Shown: positions 39,702 to 52,481 of the stretch, piece after piece | Numbering within the stretch: the stretch's first letter is position 1 | How the letters are laid out: every line of letters starts with the position of its first letter | Source: Aphidius gifuensis | Lineage: Eukaryota; Arthropoda; Insecta; Hymenoptera; Braconidae | NCBI RefSeq assembly: GCF_014905175.1 | Contig: NC_057789.1 | Coordinates: forward strand, 2,852,001 to 2,916,000 | Length of the DNA stretch: 64,000 bases | Direction of reading: 5' to 3' | Translations under genes and position numbers: made by a program | Notes under the pieces: model-generated | Databases searched by the model: none | Told to the model about the DNA's origin: nothing | Seen by the model: only the letters and a program-made list of their open reading frames with translations

Positions 39702-39864
39702 CGTTATTGGCACCGATACGGGAAAATTTACGGAAAATACGGAGACATTTACGGTAATCAGTCCTTCACTGTTCTAACGATTGTGGCTATAAGGTTTACC
39801 GTGTGTTTTCTCGTAATCTGTATAAATGTCTCCGTAAATTCCCCCGTATTTGGTGCCAATAGCG
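39702..39864. mobile_element. Foldback / inverted-repeat element of about 163 bp
   Basis: The left arm starts CGTTATTGGCACCGATACGG and the right arm ends CCGTATTTGGTGCCAATAGC. The arms match over more than 40 bp, with small gaps, through ATTTACGGA and GAGACATTTA. Little unpaired centre remains. Flanks TACGAAAT and TTACGAAT resemble each other but are not a clean target duplication. Confidence 0.75.
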
Positions 39865-40520
39865 TTACGAATTTTTATATTCCATCAACTTCTGAAATTT
39901 TTTATAAACAATATTTTTCATTTAAATATATCATTAATGTAACAAACTCTCACAATACTTACAAAATTTATCAACAAATATTCATAGTTTTTCTATAAAA
40001 AATAAATCAAATTATTCATATCATCAGTCATCAATTCTGGCATACTAAATTATTTTTAATCTTCAAAAAATAAATATAAATATAAAATGAATTTTTTTTA
40101 ACTGATGAGTGATTCATTTTATCTATCAATTATTTAAAAAGTTGCAATGTTAGTGAATTAATATTTTGTTAATCAAAGATTTTCAATTTTTAATTTGTAA
40201 TATTATCATTTATTGTGTTAATTTATCATTATAAATAATAATAATACAAATTAAAAATTTATTTGTGTTAATCTATCAAGATGACAAATAATGTATTATT
40301 AAATTCAATAAATCACACCGCTATAAATTTATATAAATAAAATACAGAAAAAAAAAAAAAAAAAGTTGCCTATAAAAAAAATTCTCATAAGCAGGATGTA
40401 TACCATAGATAGAATATCTATCACTTGACTTTAGTGAAATGTTGATTACTTGATATTTCAAGTTGGTGTCTGTACTTGTATATATAAATTTAATTTTAAA
40501 TGTCATGAGAGTATAAAGAA

Positions 40521-40548
40521 TCATCATCATCATCATCATCATCATCAT
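40521..40548. repeat. ATC microsatellite
   Basis: A perfect triplet run; a second GAT run follows at 40604-40641 in the complementary sense, so the two could pair as a short inverted repeat about 55 bp apart. Confidence 0.85.
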
Positions 40549-40827
40549 TATCACTGGTTATCCGGATAGATGAGGTTGATTTAGTTGAACAAGATGAAAA
40601 TGTAATGATGATGATGATGATGTTGATGGTGATGGTGATGGAATCAATACACATGTGTTCAACTAAATAAAATAATAAAATATATATGTGTGTGTATATG
40701 AGTTAGCTGGATAGACCCACTCTGCTGGATCCTGAAGCAGAGGTGGGCTGATTAAGTGTGCCATGTAAGTAGAACACATCGGTGCCTGGTACCAACACCA
40801 TGTATTTTTATACACATGTATATTATA

Positions 40828-40950
40828 TTACATATAGACACCAACATTTACCCCCATTTTTTGAATCAACTTGTTGAATTCTACATGTTGGCTGGACAAC
40901 GCACTGGTGAAAGACTTTCTTCGAGACACAAATGCCTCTTGGCAAACCAT
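40828..40950 (-). CDS. Low-confidence 40-codon ORF in a conserved-looking island
   Basis: Minus-strand ATG at 40948-40950 to TAA at 40828-40830 encodes MVCQEAFVSRRKSFTSALSS and 20 more residues. The opposite strand is open over the same bases (NSTCWLDNALVKDFLRDTNA). The island 40690-40975 is less A+T-rich than its surroundings. Which strand is used, if either, cannot be told. Confidence 0.18.
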   Translation of the reverse strand: MVCQEAFVSRRKSFTSALSSQHVEFNKLIQKMGVNVGVYM

Positions 40951-43900
40951 ATGCCTTCTTGCTAAATTCTTCTTACAACTACTACTTTATTGTGTCTTCT
41001 TTATTTCATTTTTTTTTTTTTTATTCATTACATATTTTATATTCGTTATTTATCAATACAAAAAAAAACATAAAAACATTTAAAGAGGCCAGATGAATTA
41101 TTGTTAGTATTTATTTAATAATTATTTTTTTTTAAATAATAAATCAAATTAATAAATTTATTTAAACTGAAAATATTGTTTAGTAAAATATGTAATTATT
41201 TTTTTAATGATTTGGAAGAAAAAAAAATTGTAGCTGGAAAAATTAGTTGATTGAAATCTTTTTTTTTTTTTTTGGATAACATTTTGGTATAGAGGAGTAT
41301 TTTTTCTCACAGTAATCCCGCTATGTTTGAACCATGGGTAGAGATGAAGCCCAAAAAAAATTTAGGTCACTGGCCTCACTGGATATGGAGTTGATTTTTT
41401 AAAGTTAACTACCAAATTCAAAATGCATCAGGTTAAAATTAAGTTATGAAAAATTTAAAATAGTCATAAAAATAATAAATAAATATCAATTTTTTATTCT
41501 TGTTTTTTGTTGATGCATAGATTCAGGTATTTTTGTTGATTCTTATTTTTATTTTTTGTTAATGGAATCATGAAAGAGTACACAGGTGAATCCGTTACAT
41601 TGCATTATATGAAATTCTTTCGGTGTCTTTTTGATCTCACTGTTGAAGTTTTGATGGTCAGTTATGCTTCAAAAATTTCATAATAAAAAAAATCATCATC
41701 ATGCATTTATTGTACTGAAATTAACAACAATTAACAACAATTAATGCTTTTTTTTTTTGGGAGATATTTAATTGTAAAAGAAATAATTATTAAACAACAT
41801 ATTTAAATTTTTTGTTTTGTATTTTTTTGAACATTTTTTTTTTTTAAATAAACTAAATTTTATTTCCATAAGGGAGTTAAAATAAATTTGTAATTATTAA
41901 ATTAAAATTAATTATATTAAATATAAATACAATACTGCGATTTATTATTTATCTTTTTTCTTTTTCGACTAAATAAAATTTGTTTTTATTTATTTTCCTT
42001 TTTTTGCTTGAGACATTTTTAGCTAAACAATTTTAGATTTTTTTTTTATCAGTTATAATATTGTTCATTTGATGTTTTTTTTTTATTTTATTTGTTTAAA
42101 AAATTATGTCATTAAGCTTGATTTATTTTCCTCGACTTAAAAAAAATATTTTATTTTATAATTTCAAATTTTTGCGTTAATATTTGCGTAGCCAGCTACA
42201 CTAGGTACTAGGTAAAAAAAAAAAAAAATTACACTCATCATAATCGCTGTGTTTTTATTTTTTTTTTTATAACAAAAAATTTTATAAATATTTATATGAT
42301 GAATAGCGAGAATAGATTGAAGTTATTAGAAAGAAAAAAAAATAAAAAAAAACGTTATAAAAATACATTAATTTATAAAGTTAGATGAAAAAAAAAAATA
42401 GAATTAAAAAGTGTATTTATATTTATTATTATTACTATTATTATTTTGTTTAATAGCAGTATTTTGAAGTTAAGAACTGTGGATCAGCCATTTTAGAAGG
42501 AGAAAACACAGCCTCGATTTCATATTTTTTATTATTATAATTATTTTCTTTTTGCCATTTTGTTAATATTTTTATACATAAAATTATATTGAGTAAAAAA
42601 ATAGAAGAAAATAATATTGGTGACAATTTTAAGTATTATTAATATTTATTTATTTCTTGAGATAAAATAAAGAGAAATTAATTTTGCATTTTTTAATTAC
42701 TGCAAAATTTTTTAGTTTAATTATACAATAAAGCAACAGATGAGTTAAATATATATTTTGTTTAAATAAAATAAATACAGAAATCAAGATAAATTAGTGA
42801 AATCATTTACAAAATAAAGTAGATAACAGTTATCTTACAATAGAAAAAAATTCAAGAGCATAAATTACATAAATAAAGAAAAAAAAAATAGAGTTGTATC
42901 ATGTGTTTTTTGTTTTATATAATTATTAAAATTATAATTAATTTAATTTTTTTTTTTATAATTACTTAACAAAAGCTTCTAAAAATCTTAAGAATATTCA
43001 AAGAAATTTTTTTTCTTTATCATATTAGTAATTAACAAAAACCATTAACTACTGGAACGAAAAAAATTGAATCGAAATTTAAATTGCAAAAATTTCTAGT
43101 TTGGTAGAAAAAAAAAAAAAAACTATTACTTGCCTTGAAATTTATTTCGAATATCAATCTAAAGTTTAAAAATACAAATTCCATGCATTTTTTAAATTTT
43201 AATCATGCACTCTTAAACTACATAAATAATTGACTATTTAAAAAAAAAAAATAAATAACAATAATCAATAACAATTAATACAAAGCATTTTTTTTTATTT
43301 TTTTATTTTTTTAATCTTAGTTTTATTAAGCATGTTAGTGTTTTTTTTTTTTTTTATATTTACATAAATAATTATAATATAATTTAAATGAAAAAAAAAA
43401 AAAAAGAAATTTCACGAATTTTGATGAAAAATTACAAAAAATTATTATTTATTAATTTATTTATATTTTTTTTTTTTTTTCAATTTTTATTCTATGATAC
43501 AACTCTATGATCAAAAAAAAAAAATAAAAGAAACAGAAAAATAAATAATTTGAATAATTAGTCAAAGAAAGAAATAATTGCGAAAAAAAAACGAAGGTAT
43601 TTTTTAATTTTTCTTTTTTTTTTGTTATTAATAAATAAAATTAAATACTAAAAATAATATTATAATAATGGAATAATATCAGTAACATTAATATTACAAA
43701 AATACCGATGATAATATAATAATTGTATTAATAATTAATAATAATAACATGAAAATAACATCTAATTAAAATTAATATTAAGGTACTTAATTAAGGACAA
43801 TCACCGAATCACAATTACGTCCTGCGAATTAATCATCAATTGATTTCAGCGTCTACGCTCGATAAATATTGCAATTCAATTATAAATCAGATAATAACAA

Positions 43901-44169
43901 AAAAAAAAAAAATTAAAAGAAAAAAAAAAACAAATAATTATTTCTTTTTCTTTTTTCCTTTTTTTTCAAATATTTATAATCAAATTAATTATCAATCAAG
44001 TTGTGTGTGTGTACGTGTGTTTCATAGTAAAAATATAAATTCGAAATCGAAAAAAAAAATAAAATAAAAACGACTCTTTTATTTTATTTTTTTTTTCTTT
44101 AAATAATCACATCAACAAAAAAAAAAAAAAAAAAAAGCCACTTTAATATAAACAATATACATAAATTGA

Positions 44170-44434
44170 TTTATTTATTTAAAAAAAAAATAAACAATAT
44201 CATTAAATTGAAGTTGAAATTATAAATAATCATCGAGGTTTCATACCCAGATTATTTAAATCCTGTTGATAAGTCCAAATTGACGTTAATATCGATTCTC
44301 GATCCATCATCAGCTCATTCTAAAAATATTATCATTCACATTGTGAAAAAATAAAATGTAAAAAAAAAAAATAATAAAATTTAATAAATAACATAATAAC
44401 ACATCAAACAAATCATCACAATCACATTAGAAAA
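44170..44434 (-). other. 3' UTR of zinc-finger gene with candidate poly(A) signal
   Basis: Downstream of the stop on the minus strand the sequence is non-coding and A/T-rich. TTTATT at 44170-44175 (AATAAA on the minus strand) is a candidate polyadenylation signal about 260 nt from the stop codon. Further candidates follow below 44100. Confidence 0.4.
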
Positions 44435-46989
44435 TTAGTCCCTACCAATTCTTTTATGTATTTGTTGATGTTTTATCAAATGAGCTTTTTGTCTGAATGA
44501 TTTTCCACAAGATTCACATCTGAATGGCTTCTCTCCAGTATGAGTTCTAAGATGTACCTTGATATTGCTTTTATTTAAAAATTCACGTTTACATATTGAA
44601 CAACAATGAATTGGTTTTCCTTTATTATTAGCAATACCAAGATTATTATCATTACCATATGACAATGATGATGTTGTTGAACTTTTTTTATTTGGACCAT
44701 GATTATTATTTGTTGGTCTTGAACGTTTACGTGGATTTGATGGTGTTATAAATGATGAATGTAACATATGATCTGGACTACATGATGTTGATACTCTACC
44801 AGGTGGACTAACTGGTGGATATGGACTTGTTGATGATGGTGTTTCACCACAACTTGTATTTTGTATATTACCAGATTGTAATCTTGCTTGTAATAATGAA
44901 CCATAATTACCAGTTTGTACAATATTTTGTAGTGTTTGATTTTGTAATTGTCCTTGATTTATTGAATGACCAGAATTATATATTTGTGAATATGATATTG
45001 GTGATGATGTTTCATGAGTTTTTTGTGTCCAATTATTATATTCATTATCCATATTCATATATTCAGTTACTTTATCTGGATTTGATTCAGGACAATTGTT
45101 GTTATTATTATTATTATTACCACTACCAACACTACCAACACTCCCAACACCACCACCACCTGGTTGTGTTGTATCAACATAATCACAACCAATCATTTCA
45201 GCAATAGCACTAATATCAAAATCATCAGACAAATGATGTGGATGTTGTTGCTGTTGTTGTGAATTTTTATTTTGATTACTCTGTGAACATGGTGTACTTG
45301 ATGATACAACTGATGATTCATAATATTCATGATTTGATGATGGTGTTGGTGATGCTGATGTCAATGATGTTCTCTGTCCAGATGATGCAATTGTATGATA
45401 ATGATGACCAGATATACCATTTATATTTAAATGTCCAGTATAACCAGTAAATGGTGGTAGCGGTTTAAAATCAGTTAATACTGAACTAGGTGGTACACCA
45501 ATTGGTCCATCAATTAATAATGAATCCCAATTTTCTGGCATACTACCTGGACTATTCCATAACATGTCACCACTAACAACTTCACTATTAACTGTTAAAC
45601 CATTACCTTGACTACTGTGTGCTGGTTCAATGCCAACATTACCACCACCACCACTACTACTTGATGATAAATGATTACCACCACTTGTACAATTTATATT
45701 TATTTGTAATTCATATTTCATATCAATTCCAATATCAGATGTTGGTGATACAACAACACTATCTGTTGTTATTTTATTATCTTGTGTTGTTCGACAATTA
45801 TTATTATTATTATTGTTATTATTATTATTATTATTATTATTTTTATTAACACTTGTTGTTATAATATCATATGATGTTGCAACAAGTTCATCATCAAGTG
45901 TTTCTAATACATTACTACAGGGTGAATTAACACCCATTGAATATGCAACTTTCATATGATTATTTGTATCTTGATGATTTAATTGATCATTACAAATATC
46001 TGATTGTTCAACTTCACTTGTATATTCAATTTTCATATGTCTTATATTATTATTATCAATTTGTTCACAGCTATTTTCATCAATTTGACTTGTTGTTATT
46101 TTTGATGGTGATAATAATGTTGTTAATAATGATGATGAATAAACAGACGTTCTTTTATCATTACAATTATTATTATCTTGATTATTATTATTATTATTAT
46201 TTATATTATTATTATTATTATTATTTTCTGTTTTTATTTGACTATTAAATGTTGATAATATTGCTGATAATGAATCTGATGATGATGATGGTGATACTGT
46301 TGTATTATTTGTACTACCAGTTGAATTTCTATTGTATGAATTTGTTGTTAATTGTACTGGTGATGTTGATGTTGTTGAATAATTTGGTGTTGATGATAAT
46401 AATGCTGATAGTACTGTTGCATTTGTTGATTCAATAATTCTTTGTTGTTCTAATTTAATTGTCGTTGTTGTTGTTGTTGATGATGAAGATGATGATGATG
46501 ATGAGGAGGAGGACGATGAAGAAGATGATGATAATAATGATGCTAATATATTATCATTGATATTTGTTTTAATATCTGTACATCTTGATAATGAATCAAC
46601 ATGACAATAATTTGGTGATGAGGTAGACGGACTCGTCACCGATGCAACACTGTATGGTGATGTTAAATTTCTATTTGTTTGTTGATGATCGTTGTTGTTG
46701 TTGTTGTTGTTATTGCTGTTGTTTTGATTATTTTCGTTGTTATTATTATTATCGTTGTTGTTGTTGTTGCTATTATTACTATTACTATTATTATTATTGT
46801 TGAGATGTTGATATGTATTTTGATGTGATGATGATAATGGTTGCAAATATGCACTGTTATTTCCTGGAGGTCCCTCGTCTATCCTTGGTGGTCCTGGTGT
46901 TGAGACCGATTGGAAGAGGGGACCAGGATTCCACCAGGGATCCACTCTACTGCCGGGGGTGTTGCAACCGCCAACGGCGCTGCGAGGAC
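44435..46989 (-). CDS. C2H2 zinc-finger protein, main (3') exon, 5' incomplete
   Basis: One open exon of 850 codons plus TAA. It begins at an acceptor (minus-strand GATTATAG/GTCCTCGC) with the last two bases of a split codon. No ATG occurs near its start, so the true start codon lies in an upstream exon. The first part (PRSAVGG...DPWWNPGPLF) is ordinary protein. Long Asn, Ser, Thr and Gln runs follow (Ser/Thr about 46440-46530; Asn at 45780-45860, 46160-46230 and 46680-46800). A conserved-looking stretch near 45350-45560 contains MPENWDSLLIDGP, VLTDFKPLPPF and GHHYHTIA, and later comes DDFDISAIAEMIG. A basic patch PRKRSRP precedes two fingers at the C-terminus: C-X2-C-X12-H-X3-H at 44540-44602 and 44456-44518, joined by TGEKPF. 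This is expected of a nuclear DNA-binding transcription factor. I cannot name the orthologue. Confidence 0.92.
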
Positions 46990-47595
46990 CTATAATCAAA
47001 CAATAAATTTCTTATTTTATTAAAAATATTTATCAAAATTTATCATCATCAGTCATGAAATTATTTTTTTATCATTACATTTTCTTTTTTTTTTTTTTTT
47101 AATTATTATATTTATTGGCATGAATTATTTTTGTAATATTTTCTACAGTGAGTTTATATAGATCTCACTTGACTCTGCTCGCGGTGTTATAAGAAATAAT
47201 AAAAAAAAAAAAAAAAACAAGACTCTCAAGCTAACTGGGTTAGTGGCACAGCATCAAGACGAACGAGTGTACACGAAGCACACCTTGTTTGACCAAATTC
47301 ACATATTTTTTTTTCATACATTTTTTTTTTTTTTTTTTCATTTGTTAGTTTCATGTAACTATTGCTATATTATCAACAATTAATTACGTTATATTTATTT
47401 TATTTTATTTTTCAAAATTCCATAAAGCTGTGAAGAAAAAAAACATGGGAAAATTTTTATCATGAAAAACCACAGGATCCGGATGTGGATAATTTTGAAA
47501 AAAAAAATATTACATTTGAATTTTTGTTTTTTTTTGTTTAATTTTATATAACAAATAAAATTGTAAGAGTTTTTTTGAAACTGTCCTCGTCCGGG

Positions 47596-47631
47596 TTACA
47601 GCCCCGTCCTTGTTGAAGGACCGAGCTGTAA
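47596..47631. other. Strong hairpin in a G+C-richer island
   Basis: Arms TTACAGCCCCGTCCTT and AAGGACCGAGCTGTAA pair over 16 bp with two mismatches around a GTTG loop. It sits in the zinc-finger gene intron in an island (about 47577-47715) that is also open on both strands. It could act as an RNA hairpin if transcribed. Confidence 0.6.
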
Positions 47632-48285
47632 TGTGTTGACTTCGTGGTTTTTGTTGTACAGGTATGTCGGTGGGGGTCATCGTGCCGTGACGTTGCTACT
47701 TGACGAATATACCGTTATTCATTGGCGTCGAATTATAATATATATATTAATATTAAATATCAAATAAACAGTAGGTAAATTATTATCAAAATAAAAAATT
47801 ACTTTGTCTTTCTTATTTTCATTTTTGAGCATTTATCATTTGTACATTTGTCTCTGTCCTATTGGGCTACTTATCAACGAGATCAGTGGGTATTTTATTC
47901 AAGCAAATTTGCGACATTGAAGATTATTTATTCATTTATTTATTTTTACTTTTATCAATATTCAAAATCACGTTTAACCGGATTTATTTTTGTATACAAA
48001 TTTTTCATATTTTATTAATCGAATAATACAACAATGATATTTTTAAATAATTAATTAATTATTATTTTTTAAATATAAAAATATATTTATACATTAAAAT
48101 TAATACTGCCAAGTATTTCTTAATTAAAAATAAAAAAAAAAAACCATAAAAATTAATAATTCTTTAATTCAGATAATATCGTTAAGATGAAACTTTTTTT
48201 TTTAATTTTTTCATAAATATTAAAAATAGTTATAAATTGTACATCCGTATTGGCTGCGAGTCTTGAAAGATTTTCTACCAGGTAT

Positions 48286-48299
48286 CTTTTATATATATA
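48286..48299 (-). promoter_or_regulatory. Minus-strand TATA box inside the zinc-finger gene intron
   Basis: Minus-strand TATATATATAAAAG lies in a G+C-richer island (48240-48370). A start would be expected near 48257-48262 (AAGACTCGCAG). It points towards the 46989 exon and could be an internal alternative promoter of the zinc-finger gene. The same stretch is also open as LSHFPLAEVGRPHEWIAYIY on the minus strand, so a coding exon is not excluded. Confidence 0.4.
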
Positions 48300-48577
48300 C
48301 GCGATCCACTCGTGCGGTCGACCTACTTCCGCCAGAGGAAAGTGACTCAGCATTCCATCAAGCAATGTACACCAAAGATATATACTGCTGAATTAAAAAC
48401 TATTAAATCCGGATGTGTATTTGCTTTTTTTTTTTTTTTTCAAAAAAAATAAATTTAATATATACAAAAATTAATAAAAAAAAATAACAATGTTGTATAT
48501 ATGACTTGAACCCACGTGCGTGTGTTTGATCTGGTTTTTGGTTATTCAGACGTGCAATGACGCAGGTAAGCATGGTG

Positions 48578-48588
48578 TATATATAAAT
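48578..48588 (+). promoter_or_regulatory. Plus-strand TATA box, divergent to the one at 48.29 kb
   Basis: TATATATAAAT in a G+C-richer segment, with a start expected about 48608-48615. CACGTG and CAGGTAAGC occur just upstream. It precedes the signal-peptide-like exon at 48933 on the same strand. Confidence 0.4.
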
Positions 48589-48932
48589 GGGGAGAATTGG
48601 CAGTCCGTAATAAGTAGAACAAAGTACCGTTAGTCAGACAACAGATAGCAAGACTCCGCCTCCTCTTTTTACCTCCCACCCTTATTTAATTTTTTTTTTT
48701 TTCAACTACCACCACCAACATCAACTCTTTATTATTCTCCTACCTTTTTTTATCATCATCATCATCCGTCAATATATATTATTGTCATTCTTTTTTATAT
48801 AAAACTTTTTTTTTTATTTTTGTCTATTTTGTTTAGCGCGTAAGCGCAAATTTTGCTTTCCATTTCACTGTGAAAAATGGCGCGTGCGAATCAACGTCTA
48901 CCCCACCGACCTACTTAATATATATTTTGCAG

Positions 48933-49067
48933 ACATGCCATCATCATCATCAACAATCAACTACCCTTCTTTTTTTATTTTTTATTTTCAAATGTATACT
49001 ATGATGTATAATTTTTTTTTATTTTTTATATTCTTTGTGCTGATGGGACCAGCTGGTCAATTGACTT
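48933..49067 (+). CDS. Exon encoding a signal-peptide-like N-terminus
   Basis: The acceptor TATATTTTGCAG (AG at 48931-48932) and donor GACTT/GTAAGC (GT at 49068) bound an exon with ATG at 48935 and, in frame, 48992. From the second ATG the product reads MYTMMYNFFLFFIFFVLM then GPAGQLT: a hydrophobic core followed by small residues, typical of a secretory signal or membrane anchor. It ends in phase 1. Hydrophobicity partly follows from T-rich DNA, which weakens the case. The next exon is not identified; 57623 is open in this phase but soon reaches a stop. Confidence 0.35.
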
Positions 49068-51255
49068 GTAAGCAGAGAAATTTTTTTTTTTTTTTTAAAA
49101 CTAGTAAAATATATAATAAAATAATATATTGTTAATAATATTGCAAGTCATTGTTGTTTATTAATTTTAATAGTTTATGATGTACACTTTCAAAGTCATT
49201 ATTGTCATTGAAAAAAAAATTAATTAATTTAAATTTTTCAAGATTATAAAAAGAAAAATAGGTCAAATTTGAATTTTTCTATTTTAGTGGGTTGTAGTTA
49301 TGCCGGTTGAATTAGAGTGAGGGTGTTATCTGTATCGGTTAAAATAGCGGTATTAAAATCTCGTTATATAAATATATTTACTAAAACATGAGTAAGGGTA
49401 TTTAAAATTAAATGTGCGGGCTTTAGTGAAATTCTTTTGAGCAGGGAGATCATATTTTTTTTTTCATTTATTTTTGAACAGAGAGAAGTGAGTTCAATGC
49501 AAAGAAATTTGCATAGGCAAGATACTCAGTGGTGATGTTAATGCTGACTCAATTTTTATAATAATATATCAATTATTTAAATTAAAATAGTAATCACTAA
49601 TAATTATGAGGGCTTGTTTGATAAAAAAAAATAAATGTATTTAACAAGTAGAACAAAAATTTGATGGATTAAAATTTTTTATTATTTTTGTTCTCATAGT
49701 AAAGGAAAAACCTTGAAATATCTAACGGTAAAATTAGCCACTGTAATATGTTAATAAATTTATTAGTCGTATAAACAATGTATGGGCTATTCATGAAATT
49801 CGATGCACGTAATATATGTTGTCTATTATTTTGTGATTCAAATCATTCATTGGTGAATAAATACAATATACAATTCTTTATGTATTTTTTTTTTTTTTTT
49901 CAATTTTATTTTCTTCTCAACTATTCAATAATTATTTTTGGACAAAAAAAAATACACTGTCAATAGAAAATATAATTTATTGAATGTTTAAATTATCTAA
50001 AATTTGAAATTTAATTTTTATAGTGAATTTAAAATTTAATTTCTATATTTATAATTTTGGAAATTTCACTTTTATATAATTTTAAATTTAATAGTATTTT
50101 TATGCTAATTATATATAAAATTATTATAGTTATTATTTTATTTTTCAGTTGATTTATAACTCTTGGAGGTTTTTCTATTTGTTCTATTTTTTTTTTTGGT
50201 AATATTATTGATTTAAATGAAATATAAAAAGTACATTTATGCAAAAATTTTACAATATTCTTATCACTGATACAGGCAAACTCCGTTAATATAAAACTTT
50301 AGTATTGAGTTCCGCATGTGGGTACAAATGTCCTCCTTTTACATCAACATAATAAAACACTCATATAAAAACTATCACCATCAATAAATTTTAATTTCAC
50401 CTAAAAACATTTTTACACATGAATAATTAATATCCCATATAAACTCCAATTAAATAAATAAATAAACAACCTATAAAAAATATACATATATACACCAACC
50501 AGTGACAATAATATTCCTTTTTTTTTTTTTCATTTTACCTACATTTTTTTTTTTTTTAAATAAACACGACCGCGAAAGAGAGAAAATAAAAATACTTGCT
50601 CACCGGAGAAAGTGCGAGGCAAAGGTCACACACTCTTTGTGGGTGCCGAGAAAAATATAAAAAGAAAAAAGTTGTAAAAATCATTAAACCATTAAGAATA
50701 AAAATTTAATAACAAACTTAAAATAAATTTATATAAAATTATTAATTAATAATAAATCCACCAACTGTATCATTATCATTACCAAAAAAAAAAAAAAAGA
50801 AAAACTACTAATTTCTTGTCGTAAAAATTTATGAAAAATAATTTGACTAATGTTATTTATAAAACAATAACATATTTGAAAAATATAAATAAAAAATCAA
50901 CTAAAAAAATACCTATAATAAATAAAAATTATAATTATAATAATGAAAAATTAACAGGAAGAAAAAAAAAATAAAACAAAGAGACATAAAAAACGATAGA
51001 AATATTGACAAAAGCAATTTAAAAAAATAAAAATAAAGCCATTTAAAATGATGGTGGTATGTTGTACTGTTTAACCAATGTCTGACGATTATTATGATGA
51101 TAATAATAATAATAAAAGTGGTACTTTGTGCTAAACTCAATAGTTTATTTATATATATTTATTTGTATCTATAGATTATACTTGCGGAACTGACGAGTCG
51201 GAAGTCTCTCCCCTCTTTCCCTTGTCACCTTTTTTTTTTTTATTATTTTTTTTTC

Positions 51256-51306
51256 CATCATCATCATCATCATCATCATCGTCGTCATCGTCATCATTAT
51301 CATCAT
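51256..51306. repeat. CAT/CGT triplet microsatellite
   Basis: A run of ATC/GTC triplets just upstream of the proposed 5' exon at 51.35-51.51 kb. Confidence 0.85.
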
Positions 51307-51349
51307 CCCACCACCAACATCAACCAGCAACACCGGTTAATGTGGTACA

Positions 51350-51514
51350 CTGACCTACTCTCAAAGCACAAGTCGAGTCGTGGTACAACTCCAGGACACA
51401 GAATACACGACTTCCATCACTATTGCCTTCTATCTCCTCGTTAAAAAAAAAAACCCCTTTAATACCCCCCTTTCACCGTCAAACTTGTACACATTTTATT
51501 CGACATTCAGCAAG
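51350..51514 (+). other. Probable plus-strand 5' untranslated exon
   Basis: A less A+T-rich stretch ends in a near-consensus donor, CAGCAAG/GTAAGTAGG (GT at 51515-51516). A CAT/CGT triplet repeat lies just upstream. The start boundary is an estimate. It may splice to the exon at 57623. Confidence 0.4.
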
Positions 51515-52481
51515 GTAAGTAGGGGAATACCAATTCGATATTATCCAGTCAATTTCCTTTAACGTATATACATTGTTCATTCACCTCCTTCCTCATTGTT
51601 TTTATTATAATAAATATTTATTTTTTTTTTTTCTATATAGTTATTTATTTTTGTTATAAAAAAATAGTATTTTTTTCATTTTCATTGTATTAGTAGTCTT
51701 GATATTTTAAATATATCAATTGATAAATTATAAAAATAATTTGTAGAAAAAAATTAAACATAAATTTTTCTATTTAAAATTTATCATTATTTTGTTTTAA
51801 TTATTATTAGATATTTGCGGATTTTAATAGCAACAATATAATCCCCTCTAATTTTAATTTTTCATTATTATTATTATTTTATATTACCTTCCACTTGTCG
51901 ATGAAATTTTCATAATGGAAGGGGTGTTACTACGCGCAAGGAGAAATTTCACCTCATAGTCCTCGTGACTTGAGTCTTTCTTTCTTTCTTTTTATTATTA
52001 TTATTTTTTTATAATGTCAGTTAATTTTAATTTTTTTTTTTTACGTTAAATGTGTCCTCGTTTATATTGAGACACTTTTTGATAATTTGGATAAAAATGA
52101 TTGATAAAGATAATTGAAAATAAAGGAATTTTTGTTGATAATTAAAAGGATTATTATTAAAATGGATTTATGGTATTTTATTTGGGTTAGTAAGGATCCT
52201 CTTTATGACTCGGTCAGTCAAGTATCCGTTACAAGTTGTGATACTCGTTGCTTGGAATCATTGGTTCATATGCACGGTCCTACTGACATCGTTTCACCGT
52301 CTTACTTGATATATTTATTATTTTTTTTTTTTTCATTTTAAAATATTATAATAGCTTGGGTTATTTATTGCCCAACTGGAAAAACCATTTGACATTCAAA
52401 ATTATATACATTGCTCATACAATTTTCTATACAATTAAAATTTATTTATTTAATTTTTTTTTTCATTTTTAAAATACTTAC

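Larger units (their letters stand above)
33981..44169. other. Spacer between FAM43 and the zinc-finger gene
   Basis: The two genes converge here. The spacer holds the orphan fragment at 36280, repeat R1 copy 4, the foldback element at 39702 and the 40.69-40.98 kb island. It also holds a patch at 35575-35945 whose minus strand is open at both ends (for example VIPTTKSDATLMVLSRRR). Long poly-A/T stretches fill 41.1-44.1 kb. Confidence 0.5.
46990..52481 (-). other. Zinc-finger gene intron with embedded promoter-like islands
   Basis: If the 52482 donor joins the 46990 acceptor, this 5.5-kb intron encloses the hairpin island (47.58-47.72), the divergent TATA pair (48.29 and 48.58), the signal-peptide-like exon and the 51.5-kb leader exon, the last two on the opposite strand. 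A plus-strand open patch at 52161-52310 is unassigned. Confidence 0.45.

Noticed and set aside
44815..46437. Long plus-strand ORFs opposite the zinc-finger exon (MDMDLLMMVFHHNLYF and others)
   Set aside because: Antisense shadows of Asn/Ser/Thr triplet runs; they have Tyr/Leu/Met-rich nonsense composition and overlap a well-supported exon.
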